In this document: one piece after another, positions 1-14,100 of the stretch | How the letters are laid out: every line of letters begins with the position of its first letter | Numbering within the stretch: the stretch's first letter is position 1 | NCBI GenBank assembly: GCA_002189035.1 | Contig: NEEC01000010.1 | Coordinates: forward strand, 3,348,001-3,412,000 | Source of the DNA: Utricularia gibba | Lineage: Eukaryota; Streptophyta; Magnoliopsida; Lamiales; Lentibulariaceae | Direction: 5' to 3' | Length of the DNA stretch: 64,000 bases | Translations under genes and position numbers: made by a program | The notes under the pieces: model-generated | What the model was told of the DNA's origin: nothing | The model's database searches: none | The model's input: the letters and a program-made list of their open reading frames with translations, nothing else

Positions 1-51
1 ATGGACTGATCTTAAGATGGGAAAACTCGATGCACAGCTCAAAACTCTCAC

Positions 52-792
52 CCATGGTCGACAAGCACAACATCAGTCTTATGAAACCGCCACTCGATTG
101 TCCAAGATATGGTCTTCTTCCTAACATTGCATACATGTAAGCTTCCATGGAAAGTATGATCATATTCTGAAAGCAACAATGCAGCAGGGCGCAGAAGTAT
201 ATCAAAAGGAAACCGAAACAACTCAATTTTTTTTTTTACTTGTAGTTGTAGTATGTCCGATTCGCCTCCCGCTTCGACATCCCTTTTGAAAAGAGCATGA
301 GCCTTGTCCTACGCTTGAAGGCAGCGTTACGAAGATTTCTGAGAGGTGGAGGAAGTGGAGTCCGGAAAACAGAATACCCACAGACCTCAGTTCTTATCCT
401 TTTGACAGAGTCGGCAAATCTCTTAACATCCTCAAGCATGTTGTAGTCTGCCAAGATTCAATATTCCCAACAAAAAAAAAAAAAATATCAACACCAACCA
501 TCGGGGTGATTGAAGCACCCAAGCGTTTGAAAGGCAGAATCACGAAACACAATCAAGGATTATGACCTGAAAGAAGGGTATTATCATCAAATTGAGAGAT
601 AGGGACGAACTCAGCGACCGGCCTTTTGCCGGTGCAGGAGGTCCGCTTCTTGTGGGAAGTCACGCAAGGTAAGCTACATGTGCGCAGAGAACAGCAGGGG
701 CATTTGTACTTCGACGGATTAATCTGACATTCTTCGCATAACGAAGGTTCCTTGACATTGTTTGAACCCGGAAAACCACTATCCACCTCCAT
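52..792 (-). CDS. BCD1-like box C/D snoRNA assembly protein, zf-HIT (partial, 3' end outside window)
   Basis: Exons read on the minus strand: 792-567, 447-240 and 120-52; the rest lies left of the window. Exon 1 encodes a zf-HIT zinc finger (CEECQINPSKYKCPCC, then C-x3-C and H...C ligands). Exon 2 continues in frame with LLSDYNMLEDV and the basic segment FKRRTRLMLFSKGMSKREAN. Exon 3 reads KKKTISWTIEWRFHKTDVVL, a block typical of BCD1/ZNHIT6. All three exons have GT-AG borders with matching phase (1, then 2). Known family role: nucleolar assembly factor for box C/D snoRNPs. The ATG at 792 is the first in frame and directly precedes the finger. The C-terminal part cannot be assessed. Confidence 0.85.
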
Positions 793-1402
793 AGGAACTC
801 AAAGAGAAGCTTTTGGCGGCTTCAGGGGCTTGATCCCAGGGTTGTCGAGGCTCCGGTGACAATGCGTAGACGACACGAAGGAATGGATCAAGTTAAGCCC
901 AAAGGCTGCCCAAAGCCCACGGGTAACAAAAATGGGCCGAAAATGTCAAGACACGGCCCAAAACCGCCAATACTCAGGTTTGGGCTGACATCGACCCGTG
1001 GTTGTTTGTGCTGTTTATTATTTGAAAATGTTCGAAAACTTGATTTTGGAATTTGGTAGTCATGAGGCAAAGGAAAGCAATTCCATGTCACTTTTTGAGA
1101 GATCCGCAGAGCTCCGTTTGCCTCTGGCTGCTGCCGTCTAACAAGAGCTAATCTTGAAAGATGAATCGCGAATCTACTATCTGATCTTCACTTCTAAAGA
1201 ACGGGGTAGTTGATGAAACGATGGATGGTTTCTTTTCTATAGGAAGGAGGAAGATGGATGCCCTAATTCGTTTTTTCATGGCCCAGTTTGGCTCTCTTTA
1301 CTGAATTCCGGTACCGCCGTGTGGTTCTTTGTTTCAGTTATATTCAACTGTTGATCGAAGTGGGTTTTATTGTGCTGTGTACGTCTTCTAGCTTTGCGAC
1401 TG
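793..1402. promoter_or_regulatory. Intergenic region between divergent BCD1-like and RING genes
   Basis: About 610 bp separate the two start codons, which face away from each other, so this interval must hold both promoters and 5' leaders. A TTTCAG at about 1333-1338 could be the acceptor of a 5'-UTR intron of the RING gene. No further gene is visible. Confidence 0.4.
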
Positions 1403-2601
1403 ATGGATGATGGGGATTTGATAGAAGTCGACTTAACGGATCTTGATTTGAACCAAGAACCATATGGGTCTGCGTTGGAAGCTTCGCAAAGCGTTGAGGA
1501 AAGGAGGGTTCTTCAGTTAGGGCCTGTAACGGGTATTAGACCGCGCCAAAGATGGCGCCAATCGAGGAATTTCACAGAAACTAGTTATTCTCATACTGAA
1601 ATGATGATGGTGGATGGGGTGATTCTCCTGAGGACAATACCAATGCTGGCATTTTCGAAAGAGGTTCTGACAGGGGGAAAGGTTGTAAAAGAGATAGCTC
1701 CCATTTAGTCACGCAGGCTTTGGCATTGGATGCCGAAATTAAGTCTGGGGAGGAGGACGGTAGTTTTTACGACTGCAATATATGCTTGGACCTAGCGAGG
1801 GAACCTGTATTGACTTCATGTGGTCACTTGTTTTGTTGGCCATGTTTTTATCAAGTTTCGAAGGTTGATTCAACAGTTAAACAATGCCCTGTTTGCAAGG
1901 GAGAGGTATCTGATAGCTCTGTAATCCCCATCTATGGAAATGGGGACAATCAATACCTTTCTGGGGAAAAGCTTGGTTTCACTATACCTCCAAGGCCCAA
2001 AGCGCGTAGAGTAGAATGCAGTAGGCCACAGCATGTAATGCAAGGGCTTTCCTATGTCCCGGTTTCAGAAGCCATTAGACAGATAATTAGAATCGGTGCT
2101 CTTAGGCAGGAGCAAGAGGTGGGCAGTGGTGTAGCAAGTCCTGGAGTCAATTATCAGGCAGGCCACAATACAGATTCAACTGCTGGACGAGGTGGGAGAA
2201 TGCATCAGGTTTCAAGAGTATTATCAGATAGTGCTGCCTCTCTTTCTTCCCTTTCATCAGCTTTGAACAGCGCAGAGAGGCTGGTTGAAGACCTGGAAAC
2301 GGCTTTTTCCAGCCGCAGGTTACGACTTCATTCACAGGCGATGATTTTCAATACTGCGACGTCATCCAATAGGCTTTCTTTTTCCAGACGGACTGCTGAT
2401 AGGAATTCCATATTGAACAACAGCATTTCTTCTCAATCAACTGACATCTCTGGATCCATTTTAAGTGGAATGAATCCAAGAAGTAGCAGGGATGCCAGTC
2501 AGACTATTTCCCCTACCGCCCATAGAAGGCTCGCAATGACAAGAATGCTTGATAGAGGCACCCAAGACACTCGTGAATCGAGAAGAAGACGATTAAACTG
2601 A
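1403..2601 (+). CDS. RING-type E3 ubiquitin ligase, MUSE1/MUSE2-like (frame break near 1600)
   Basis: One continuous coding region except for a single frame break at about 1598-1610. The first frame (from ATG 1403) starts MDDGDLIEVDL and carries the LDLNQEP motif. The second frame carries a C3HC4 RING: CNICLDL, CGHLFCWPCF and CPVC, at about 1774-1896, followed by PIYGNG, a PPRPKARR block and a basic C-terminus ending RRRRLN. Adding one base (e.g. in the AAA at 1599-1601) joins both into a 399-residue protein. The order acidic N-terminus, RING, then a PxRPxARR segment matches Arabidopsis MUSE1/MUSE2, ligases known for limiting NLR immune receptor levels. That functional transfer is an inference. 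No membrane anchor is seen. Sequence error or true frameshift cannot be told apart here. Confidence 0.75.
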
Positions 2602-3238
2602 ACGTTTACTGACTGACTGTTTACTGGATTACTGATGTTTGTACTTGCCAACCACCCTTCGATTTCCTGATGTTTTGATGATCATTATCCGACCCATTAC
2701 GTTGTTCCTGCCCTGATTGATGTTGCTTTTCGACATGTGTTTGCATATAACTCTTGATTGTATTGATTTGACCCCGCAACCTTGAGGAATGAGGACTGCA
2801 TTCGTCTTCTAACAAATACAGCTACGTCCCTTTTTTCTATCCTATTGAATATAAGTGTACCATATCGTGTTTATCTGCCATTTCCATCGGAATTGTCCAT
2901 CGTATTTGGCTTCTATCAGGGAACGGAACTGGTTTTGGGTTTATATGAATTGTGGAATGCTTTGAAGAGACTGGGGAATTTGATTATCAATTTGTTCAGC
3001 GATCTGTGCAATCAAGATTGGATATTTTTGGTGATCTGCTAACTTAATGGCATATAAAAAATTTGATACTTAATGAAGACTGGAGATTCGCAATCTTAAT
3101 GCCGTGGAGATTTACTGGAAGTTGACTTTCTTCGAATATTACACGTACATATCCACTCATGCAAGTGCACCAATAATCTGTGTGTCTGATGAAGTGGAGG
3201 TAGCACCACTGCCTGGAAAAACAGGAGAACTGGAAAAA
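2602..3238. other. 3' UTR of RING gene and leader/promoter of hexosaminidase gene
   Basis: No protein with recognisable features. A reading frame open from 3104 runs into the hexosaminidase frame, but its upstream residues look unconserved, so the ATG at 3239 before the signal peptide is preferred. Confidence 0.4.
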
Positions 3239-5054
3239 ATGTCTCCTTTCGGTGTCCCACTCTCTGTATTCATCTTTTTCCTTACGGTGTGGTCGATTTT
3301 CGATGTGGGATTCGCTTTTCCGGTCAATGTCTGGCCGTATCCCACTTTCGTTGACTGGCCTCATCCGCAGGCGATTCGCCTCTCTACCGGTTTCACCATC
3401 TCCAGCTCCGGCCATCGGTACCTTGACTCAGCAGTCCGACGATACCATAAGCAAATACTCCTTGACAAGTACAGCCCATTTATCCCCCCACCCCTGAATC
3501 TCACTTCATCTCCAGCTCTCAAACACCTCACAATCACTATCTCCGACGCCGATGCTCCTCTGGCACACGGCGTCGATGAGTCTTACCATCTTTCAGTGCC
3601 TTGCAACGGAGAAGCGGCAGCTCTCGCCGCCGTCACCGCGTGGGGCGCAATGCGCGGTCTTGAAACTTTCTCGCAATTGGCTTACTCGACGAAGCCGAAA
3701 AGAGTGGCGTGCGGGGTTAACATTTCCGACGCGCCGCTTTTTGGGCACCGCGGGATTCTTCTGGACACGTCGCGGAACTTTTACGAATTGGAGGATCTAT
3801 TGAGACTCGTCGATGCTATGAGTATGAATAAGCTAAACGTGTTCCATTGGCACATTTCGGATTCCCAATCCTTCCCTCTCGTGGTTCCTTCAGCCGAGGA
3901 GCTCTCCGCAAAGGGGGCGTACTCGCCCCAGATGATATACTCGCCGGAGGATGTAGCAGAACTGATCGAGTATGCAACGGAACGCGGTGTCAGAGTGGTG
4001 CCGGAAATCGATATGCCTGGTACTAAAAAAGCTTGACTCTTTCCACTTACAGGACTCTGTGCTTCTGCTAACTGTGATAGTCATTCCTCTTTTCTCTTTT
4101 ACAGCACATTCATTATCATGGGCAAAAGCTTACCCAGAAATCGTAACTTGCGCTAATGATTTCTGGTGGCCTGCTGGAGTTGACTGGTCTGACAGGTTTG
4201 CATCGGAGCCAGGAGCAGGACAGTTGAATCCTCTGATTCCTGAAACTTACCAAGTTGTGGAAAATGTGCTTCGTGGTGTGGTTTCTATGTTTCCAGATGA
4301 ATTCTATCATGCTGGAGGTGATGAGGTGGTTCCAAACTGCTGGAAAACGGACCCTGCAATACAAACTTTCCTCACCAAGAGCAAAAACTCAACTCTCAGC
4401 CAGCTCCTTGAACTGTTTGTCAACTCCACCTTGCCTACGATCTTGTCACTTAACCGAAGCATTGTCTACTGGGAGGACATTATTCTAGATGATGAGATTA
4501 GAGTGAACCCATCTTTCCTTCCCAGAGAGAATGTGGTTCTCCAAACTTGGAACAACGGACCATCGAACACGAAACGGATTGTGGGTTTGGGTTACAGGAC
4601 AATTGTTTCATCCTCTGAGTACTATTATCTGGATTGTGGGCATGGCGGATGGGTAGGAAATGATAGCCAATATGATCGGCCATCAGAAGGAACAGCGGGT
4701 GGATCTTGGTGTGCACCTTTCAAGACATGGCAGACAATTTATGACTACGACATTCGACAGGGACTCAGTGTGGCTGAGGCAAAGCTAGTCCTTGGTGGGG
4801 AGGTGGCATTGTGGTCTGAACAAGCTGATCCAACTGTAATGGATTCTCGGATATGGCCCCGTGCTGCAGCTTTGGCGGAGGCGTTGTGGTCAGGTAACAG
4901 AGACAAACAGGGGAGGAAGAGGTACGCTGAGGCCACAGATCGTCTGAACCAGTGGCGATACAGAATGGTGAAGCGGGGTATTGCCGCTGAACCTATTCAA
5001 CCTCTCTGGTGTATCACGAATCCAGGGATGTGCAATCTCGTGAATTCTGAATAA
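3239..5054 (+). CDS. HEXO2: beta-N-acetylhexosaminidase, GH20, HEXO2-like
   Basis: Two exons, 3239-4019 and 4105-5054, joined in phase 1 across an 85-bp GT-AG intron, give 576 residues. The start is the ATG before a hydrophobic signal/anchor (about residues 5-28). The GH20 N-terminal domain follows, then the catalytic barrel: [38 protein letters not shown], and the catalytic Asp-Glu pair in GGDEV (about D333/E334). Late motifs are [13 protein letters not shown] and RMVKRGI. GH20 enzymes remove terminal GlcNAc or GalNAc from N-glycans and chitooligosaccharides by substrate-assisted catalysis. Length and end (CxxxPGMCN) fit plant HEXO2, a plasma-membrane/secreted form, better than vacuolar HEXO1. 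No frame defects. Confidence 0.9.
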
Positions 5055-5161
5055 GAAAAACACTGCTAATGATTAACACAAATAAGTCAAGTTTCAGGTG
5101 ACTGACAGTACGTTGAAATGACTACAGACATCAAGTTTACTTTGGATACACTGCAAGTAAG

Positions 5162-8100
5162 CTAGTGTTTCCTTTCCCATTTCCCCTCCCTTCTGCTTTC
5201 CCTCTCTCGCCTTTCGATGATCTGCCGCGGTTTTCCACTTCGGGATCCTTGTCTAGGAGGCTGGCCTTCGAGGGAAACGGTATCCGGATCTCCAAGACTG
5301 GCCGTCTCAAGTGAATCCTTGCCACCTTCAAAAGTCTCCTCGTAGCTGCCACCCCCTTCATCTGACCTTTCGCGTGCTTGCAGGATGGTTGGCACTTGGC
5401 CGGAGAATGGCCTGTTCACCCCAGGTCTCAATGCAACTTCGCTGCCGTCTCTACTGCTTTCCCTCTCCCGGAACTTGTCTCTGGCTCTGTTTTGGCACGA
5501 GGAAACCAGGCGTTGCTATACCACAGCCTCTTTTTATTGCCATAAACAAAAGAAAGTGTTCATCTTACCTGGTCTGGCTAAAATCGCGTCTCGAAGAACG
5601 AATCCCAGATTCCAGTTGCTCCAGTTCACGTTGGATATCTCTCTGCACAACAAAAGCACCACTAACATCCAACCATGCTCGTTTTATCCAGATACTGAAA
5701 CGAAGCCTTGCCTGTGCTTGTTTTTCTTTCTCCATATCAAGACTATGCTGCAACTCTCTTGTCTTGGCTCGCTCACTCACGAGCTGCTCTCGTCTCTCCA
5801 GCTCCTTCTCAACTTCATTAGCCTTCTCTCTACAGCGAAGCAACTCACAACTTGAAGCCAAGAGAATACAAACATCTAAAGGATTCCATCCACAAAAAGA
5901 CAAAAACTTGCCTATCGAGGTTCTGGAGGAGTTCAGCTTCCCGTACAGCTGCCTCCTCCAAGTATTTTTGGCGAGCAACTCTAAGAAGAAGCGCTTGCTG
6001 CCGGCGGGCTACTACTTCCTCCCGGATTTTAGCCTTTTCTCTGGCCGGAAGATCAGATATAACAAGTGATCATCAGCGTCTGCTACTCCTGGAGTATTAT
6101 CAGCTGTAGAGCATGAAAGAACTTACATGGACTTAATTTCATCTTTAATTTTCTGCAGACGATGATCCACCTTCTCTGAAGCTGTGGGCAACGGAAGTGA
6201 TGAGCAAGTTGCAGGTGAATGAATAATCTTAAAAATTCATATGGGAAAGGAGCATTACTCGAGAACGTTGGTATCTGGGACCATTCATGGAAGCTAGAAG
6301 ACAAATCCTGGGGGGACTCTCTTTCTGGACAAGTTCCATCTCTATTTCAGCTTCTTCAAGTTCCTGAAACATTCAGCAAACGACTACTCAGGCAAGTAGG
6401 TGATTCAGAAACTGCATTTGCACAAGGAAAACAGACCATAATCTTCTCATCAGCTTTGTTTGAGAAGAAATCGAAGTATGTCTTTGCTGATGTCAACTTG
6501 CCAACAACCTGCAACAAAATGAAAGCCTTGATGGACAAGACAACCACTGATAACAAAGATGATGCACCAAAACTGAAATTACATGAACCGTGACAGACTA
6601 ACCTGCAGAATTGAGTCTCGGGTAGCAACGAAATCGGGGTTCTGCAGGTTATTAGAACTTGAAGAAAGTACCTCCTTTAACAACTGCATCATATCCAACA
6701 CATTATAACAAGGTGATAAGAAGACTAAACAACAAGAGTCAAGGGTGCGAGATGTGGATGAAAGTTCAGAGTGTTAAACACTATGGAGACTAGAATGAGA
6801 AATTTTGTTCCGAAGAATACCAGTTTAGCCTCTTCTCCATTATTTCTGAGTCTAAGCAATGCATCACAAGCCTTTCTCTCGAAGGACGTGCAGCATCGAT
6901 CTGTGACAACAAGAAGATCAGATATATTGGATGTTGGAATCACATTACAAGTACTATGCCCCAACAAGATTTACCATTCTTTGATGCCCCAAAAGCCTCA
7001 ATGCTTGTCCAAACACTTTCAGGAATCAGGGAAATATCATCCGGAGAAGAATACAGACAAACACTCGCAATGAGGGCCAAGGAGAATTGTGTGAGTGGAC
7101 TATAACGAGTTGGCCCAGCAAGGGTTACCAAACTATGAAGAACACTGTCGGTTGATGCAAGAAACGACTGCAGTTTTGTTCTCTCAACAAAAGGAATGAA
7201 GCTAATAAGAAGAGCCATTGCATGGGTTCTGAGATGTAGTGACATGTCATTTGATGCCACCAATGCTACAAGGTCCCAGGTCGCAGAGACCAAAGATGAT
7301 AAAATTGGTTCAGAAGCCGCAACAACTGAGTCTGATAAAGCTATCAGAGGCGTAGCTGTTGAAGAAAGACACGATTTCCCATCATCACAACGTGGGACAA
7401 CGAGCTTCTTCAAGTTCTTGAGTGCAACATACCGTTGTTCAGGTTCTGGATGACCAAGCAGCACAGAGAATAGATCCACAAGAGCAACTTCATCGTGGCA
7501 AACATTGTGGATTCCTCTTTCCAATAATGAAGATAGCATCCCGTCAGTCTGTAATCTCCAACACATGTTTGGGGCACTATTGGAGAACTTCTTGATTGCC
7601 AGGCAAATGTCACCAATCACATTTTCCAAGCGAATACACTTCGGCACACGGAGAAAAGAGTGGAGTAACACAGAAGCAACCTGCCAACATTTTTTCTCCA
7701 GAATATACAAGATCATTTCAGAAAGCCCTTCAATGCTAACCCTCCATAAATCATGCGAATTATCCACAGAGCTACTTGGAGGGACGTCTGCTGAATCTTT
7801 CAAACCATTTTGCATGAACAAATACAAGCATCTGGAGTAGATGAAAGATTCAGCGCATGTCAGCAGCAGCATCTTGGACAACTTAGGATGCAGTTTCCAG
7901 CAAATTTCTAAAGATGGGCAGAGTTTCCAGCTGAGAGCTTCCAGGGGTTTGGAGAAACTCGAAGCATCTTCCAAATTCAATTGATGAACTTTTCCAAAGG
8001 CATCAGTAAACATATTACTGTTATTTTGATTCGCAGAGGTGTTGCTTGGTGAAACAATGTCGCATATATCACAAAGAAAACTGGAAGACAGCTCGGAAAA

Positions 8101-11100
8101 ATCCTCATTGGTGCACACGTCAGTGTCTGAGTGAGAAGAACCTCCGATTGGAACCACACCAACGGATCTTGATGTGCTAATCAACAAGCTTCTAAAATTT
8201 TCCAAGAGTACCTGGTATGCAAAAATGTAGTCTTGGAAAGAGCTTGTATCTCCAGCTGAGGTAAAATCAGCCCACAGCAGAGATGAATCAAGTAGCTCCA
8301 TTTTCTTTTCAAAGGACAAGTTATCTAGAAAGGAGGCCAAAACATAAATCATCAGAGACTTGACCTTTGCTTCTTTGTCAACTGGAGTAGCTGCAATCTC
8401 ATGAGAGATCTTGATATTGTTAAAAAGATCACTAAAGCACAAGGCTTCAAAATCAGCCAACAGCGTGTTTCCAAGCAATTCTTTGCTAGAGACCTTATTT
8501 GAGGAATATGTAACAATCGGCTTCAACAAGCACAAAACAGACTTGAGAAATGGTGCATCACAATAACCACACTTGCATAGGGATGCAAGTACTTGCACTG
8601 CTCTAGGTGCTTCAGGAACCATTGCCTCCATATGCTCCACAACAATCGACTCAATTACATAAAGGATCACAGCTTTTGCATTCTTTGAAACAAAACCCTT
8701 GTAGTGATTTGTATTTTGCTGAGATGGCCTACTTGGATTTTCACTTTGAATGAATGGCCATGCACACAAGTCAGACAGCCAAGACATCAGATCAGCCATG
8801 ACACTAGAAGAAAGCATTTTCAGCTGCAAACCAACTGCTTCCAAAATGGTTTCACTAAAACCTACGAAATCCTTACTCAAGTTAGGGAAAAATTTACAGA
8901 TATCAGGAAAGAAAACATGAAATGGTTGCATCCCATCGCCATGGTTAAAAGGTTTGCTTCCATCAACGACATTAAATGCCTGCCCAAAATTTAGATCTTC
9001 AATTGGTTCATCCATGCCTTTCTTCTTAGCAATGTTATCCACCAGAGCTAGGTCATCCCAGAATACAGATAAAAGACGTCTTAACTGGGTCAAATCTGAT
9101 ACAAGAAACAGGCGTTCTACCAGGAATTGATTTGAAATGCGTGAAATAGCCATCCAACCAAAGTACCTAACAAGCGGGAAAGCAGAAGAAGAGAACACCG
9201 GTACTTTCAGCACCCATGCAAGTGCAGGAACCAAGTTTAAAAATCGAAAACCATTTCCAGAACCTATAAAAAGGGTAGGTTTTTCCTCACTACCACTTGC
9301 AGCAATCACTAACTGGTGAAGAAGGATAAAGCACCTTTGCAACTCAAGCATCTTTAATTTTTTAAACAGTGAATCTTCTCTCTCAAGCACATAATTAGAC
9401 TTCAACTTGATGTTCAGTGATTTTGCAAAATTTAGTATCACATCAACCACAAGTTCGGAAGAGCAGAATAACTTCGTGGCAGAGTGCAACAGAAAGAGAA
9501 GTAACCACATCAATATCTCATTTATGGAGTGGTCTTCCTCATGAGAACCCTTCTGTAGACGGTGTATCAAGAAATCAAAAAGAAGTGCTTGATTTTGACG
9601 AGTCAGTGAAATTGCATCAGCAGAGAGAATGTCATCTTTGGTTAAAGGTAGAGAACCCCCGTTTTCTTCAGTATATAGATCAAAGTTCTCATCAAATGTC
9701 AGCTCTTCATGTTTCCTGTGTAACTCAGCTGCCTCAATCAAAATTTCTAGAACAACTCTGTCCCTGGTCCTTTCAAGATCAGCCACATGTTTCAAGCCAT
9801 CATCCTTTCCAAAATTCATCTTAATATAAGCAGGGTCACGGCTCAAATTGGAGAACTTGGGAAAAACCTTCTCCACAGAAGAAACGTCCTCCAGAGACAT
9901 CATGAAGCATGGATTAATGTAGCATTCTGCAGCCAAAAGAAGTGCATCTACTGCTACATCATGACTCTCCGGAATATCACCCTGTGACCTCACGTGCAGA
10001 GCTAAATGCCTAAACTCTGAGGCCTTTAGCTCACAATCTCTATACTTCATAATGTGATGGTAGTCAGCAAATAAATTACAGAAGCGGATACCAGGAAAGG
10101 TTTCTAAACACTCAGGAAACAGATCAGCATTATTTACAACCACATTGACTAGTGAAAGGCTCGGATTGAAGCTTTTTGATTCAATGATAGTAGGAGCATG
10201 TGTAAGACATTCCCCATTCAGGTGTGCAGGAGCAAAAAGAAGAATGGCGACCTCAGAGGGATCTATTTTGGCATTAGCATCTGTTACACCAGTCTTCACA
10301 TCAGAGATTTCTTGTTTATTCAGTGTGGAAGAGGTTAATTCATTTGGAAGCAAATCAGGACCTGATTTTTGCTCCCTGTGTCGGTTGCAGAAAACTTGCA
10401 GTTATCTATATCAGGAGGAAACTGCAATCGAGAGTCCAAAACAGAAAGCAGAACACTGCAATTAAAACAACATATGTTTCAGGTTCATCAAAAAATATGG
10501 AAGAAAAAGGAAAATGAAATCTTATGATTGTAAGGGTCTCTTTGCTTCTTAAACCAACAAAAAATCAGCATTCTTTTATTTCGTGCAAGGTATCTTCTTA
10601 AATTCATGATGGCAGTAGAACGAAAACTTCAGTGGATCAGATTCAAATGCATATCAATTCCAAGTGATGCAATCCATTTGCACTTCCACCTTTGAAACAC
10701 AGAAAATTTCATCTTCAAGTAGACAAATAAATTAAGGACTGAATTACAAACCTAGCTGCAACATCCTCCTACCTTGGAGCAATAGATCCATGCCTCCATG
10801 CAGCCTCCAGCGAAGGAAGCACCCCAGGCTTTCTTATCGCAGTACGGATTATGTTTAATGCTCTAGCACAATTTTTCTCCTGCTGTTCCGTATACAAACT
10901 AGTCACATTTCCAAAGGCTATTGTGCTCTTCACGGGTGTAAAAGCGGGATCAAGATAAGGTCCAAGCATCTCCAGCAAGAAAAGAATGCGATGTTTAGCA
11001 TCCTGAAATGCTCCATGAAAAGCTAATCAGCAACAAAAAGTTCATCAAGTTTGTCGTTTTTTTTGGTCTCTGCATAGAGAAGAGATCAAATACAAACTCG

Positions 11101-14100
11101 ATAAATTTGGAAGCAGCTCCAAACAATATATTCTCTAAATTTTCATAATCCAACCTTATATAGAGCCATGACATCATCCACATTTCCAGACAGTGCAAGA
11201 ACAATGTATTTGAGGGCAGCATATGCACGAGAAAATGAAGATTGCGCTGCCTGTCAAATAAATGACAACAATAAAACCTATTGAATTTTAAGATGGGCAA
11301 TTCATTTTATTTAAAAAAAAAATCAATCGAATCATATACTTCAAAAAGAAAAACTAAGAGATACCTGAACTATGGCAAAGAGATCCTCCAAGAGCTCCAT
11401 AGCTAAGTCAACCTGTACGCAAACAAAAATTGAGAGCAGTAGATCACTAAGCTTAAAAAGTGTACAACCATGCAATAAAACCTATAGAACCTTTGCAATC
11501 ACTTGAGCCATCCATGGTGATAACACACCAGAGCAAAGATCAATGAGAACACATGCTGCTTTTGCCTACAAAATTTGACCAAAAAAAAGAATACAATTTC
11601 ATCTTCTTTCCAAAATAATTCTTTTCTTCAAAATCATACAAGAAAAATGCAACAATTCTCATACAACTGCAGCAAACAATTCTTCATTTTAAAGCTTTGA
11701 TGGTTCAGAAACTGACATGTGACTGTGAGAATGATGCTAAATAGCCAGCACACGCATGAAGTAGTGGTCGACAAAACACCGAGGATGAAGTTGCCACAAC
11801 CTGCACTTAGCAACGTCCGAGTGTTGATCAATGTGAATTTGATATATAATCAGAGTAAACTACTATCAAACCTGAGACAGGGCTTTCTGTACAAATGGCT
11901 GCTTCCAAAGCGAGAAGTTATCATCAATGTGGTAGGAAATGCTGATATTCGGTTGAAGTGCTACCATGGCACACAAATACAATAGATGTTTCAAGTATAG
12001 AAACTGTGAAATACTGACTAGGCTTCAAGATTTATTTCAAAATGAAAAAGTGGAATAGAGGTTCAATATCATCAACTGAGGATAACCTAAAAAACCATGA
12101 TAGAGGTGCTCTGGGAATAAACAGATGGAACTCATTAAATGCCCCTGCTAAGTATTTATCCTAAAGAACGTTTCTAAACAACTTGAGCACAAAATGACCA
12201 AGCGATAAACAAAAGGAAATTAGCAAGTCATTCATTTTGAGGTTACTGATAGTCTTGGAACAAATAGAAATTAAATATAGAGCTGAAAATTGGCAATACT
12301 ATTAACAGGCATGAAGAACCCTCCATTCAATAGGAAACAGTTTGTCATTCAAAAGTTGTAATAAAAACAATACCAGGAAGAAGAGCTTGAATTAATGGTA
12401 ATGCCAGCCAGAAATGCGACGAGTTCTCAGCCAGCTTCCTACATTGCACAGGCTGACATCACGAAGTTGAGAAGATTCACTCGTGAAAAATGAAAAGAGG
12501 GAAAAATAACAATAGAAAAAAAAATGGAAGGCCAATTTCCAGCGAATGCCTAAAACAACCTGGGAAGCACAACCATAAAGGACATGCAGAATTCCTTCTT
12601 CAACAAGAGCAGAATCTAAGACGTTTAAATATGTGGAATCCCAGAAATCATCAGACACTTGAAATTCGTCTCCAAACAGGCTAGAGTAATCAGGTATGGA
12701 AATTGGATCATCAGAAACAGAAGGTGACATGCTAGAAGCCACAGCAGATACTTCTTTCACTGTCATGGGTTCCACAAGCTTCAACAGGATTCTCGAGGCC
12801 TATTCCAAGAAGAAACAAGACCATTATGTTTTTTAAATTGGTTTATAATACCATCCAAAATATGAGAAAATATTGCAGTGAACAAGTACACGTAGCAACA
12901 CATACCATCCTGCAAACTTTTCCCAGATGCGGATCTTTAAAAGCCTTTCTCAGCAATGACAACACCGTGTCAGCATGAAATACTACGGGTAGAAGTGCAG
13001 AACCTGATGGCACATGCCGAGATCTCCTTGGCTAGCAAGGGAAAGAAAAAAAAATGATCAAAGATGCCTCAAGTGTATGGTGATTGCACAAAGCAGGCAA
13101 TTCTGAAATGCAAAACATTTTCCCTTCTCTAGTTCCATAATTTGAAATCCTCCAAAAATTATTCAGGAACAAGAATCTTATGCATATGAAAATAAATTTT
13201 TAGGAAGCAATACATCTGTGAATTGTGCCACCAAAATGAAAGAAGAGGGAAAAAAACTTTACAGATGGAGTAAATAGAGAAATCAACTATCCAGATTCAA
13301 TCATAAAAACGTAAATAGGACAAATAATGAACCTCGAAATTTGAGGACACCATCAAAGTTGTTGAGGATGGAATGCTCTTGGAAGCATCATTTTCAGAAA
13401 CACTGAGCGCCAATCGAGCTGTTTCTCTGCCATTCATAGATAATGTTTGCATCCAGACCACTTCATACAATGTATTCGAGATGGCTTCTTCTCATAGTAA
13501 TAGATATATTATGTCATGTACCAAATCTAACCTTTCACTAGTCATGTGAAGAATGGGAAAACAGGGACCCGCAAGCATAGCCAGGAAGTGTAATGTAGGT
13601 TCCACAGCTTCTGAGGAGCAATTAAGTTCAGCCTGATGATCAAAGGATATATGTGGAAAAATTAATTATAGCATAAAACATGCTGTCTCGTCCTGATCTG
13701 AAGAAATTCATGTCCATGCCTCAAGCTGAGGGACAAATCTGCCCAACCGGCTTGTCAAATCTTGAAGCAACTGATATCAAGAAGCAAACAGAAAACTTTC
13801 AACACCTTGAAAAATCATGTTCTCTGTCCTACAGATGTAAAACGAAGATCACCTGAAGATACAAATCAGAAGCATCTTGTTTGCTCGATGATATGTGGGG
13901 TATCAAGTGGTTGGCAATGCTTTGAAACTCAGGTTCCAAGCACGGGACTGCAATACCCATTAACTGCAACATCCCAAATTAAAAAATGTGGGTAACTATA
14001 TCCGGAAGGTGAGTTTGAAGAAGGGCTGATGCAGCTTCACTATGTTTCAATTAGGAAATGCCATCAAGGAAAACAACAGATTAAAAAAAACTGGGAGTAG

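Noticed and set aside
1370-2601. Two separate genes for the DLNQEP-containing frame and the RING frame
   Set aside because: The frames abut and together match one MUSE-like protein; a one-base break explains the split better.
5311-6069. Plus-strand 252-codon frame
   Set aside because: It lies antisense to five conserved, phase-matched exons of the large minus-strand gene and shows no domain.
10381-10455. An intron acceptor at about 10376 to avoid the frame break in the large gene
   Set aside because: The sequence from 10455 reads VLLSVLDSRLQFPPDIDNCK, which fits the conserved protein and phase, so the exon starts there and the break is downstream in the T5 run.
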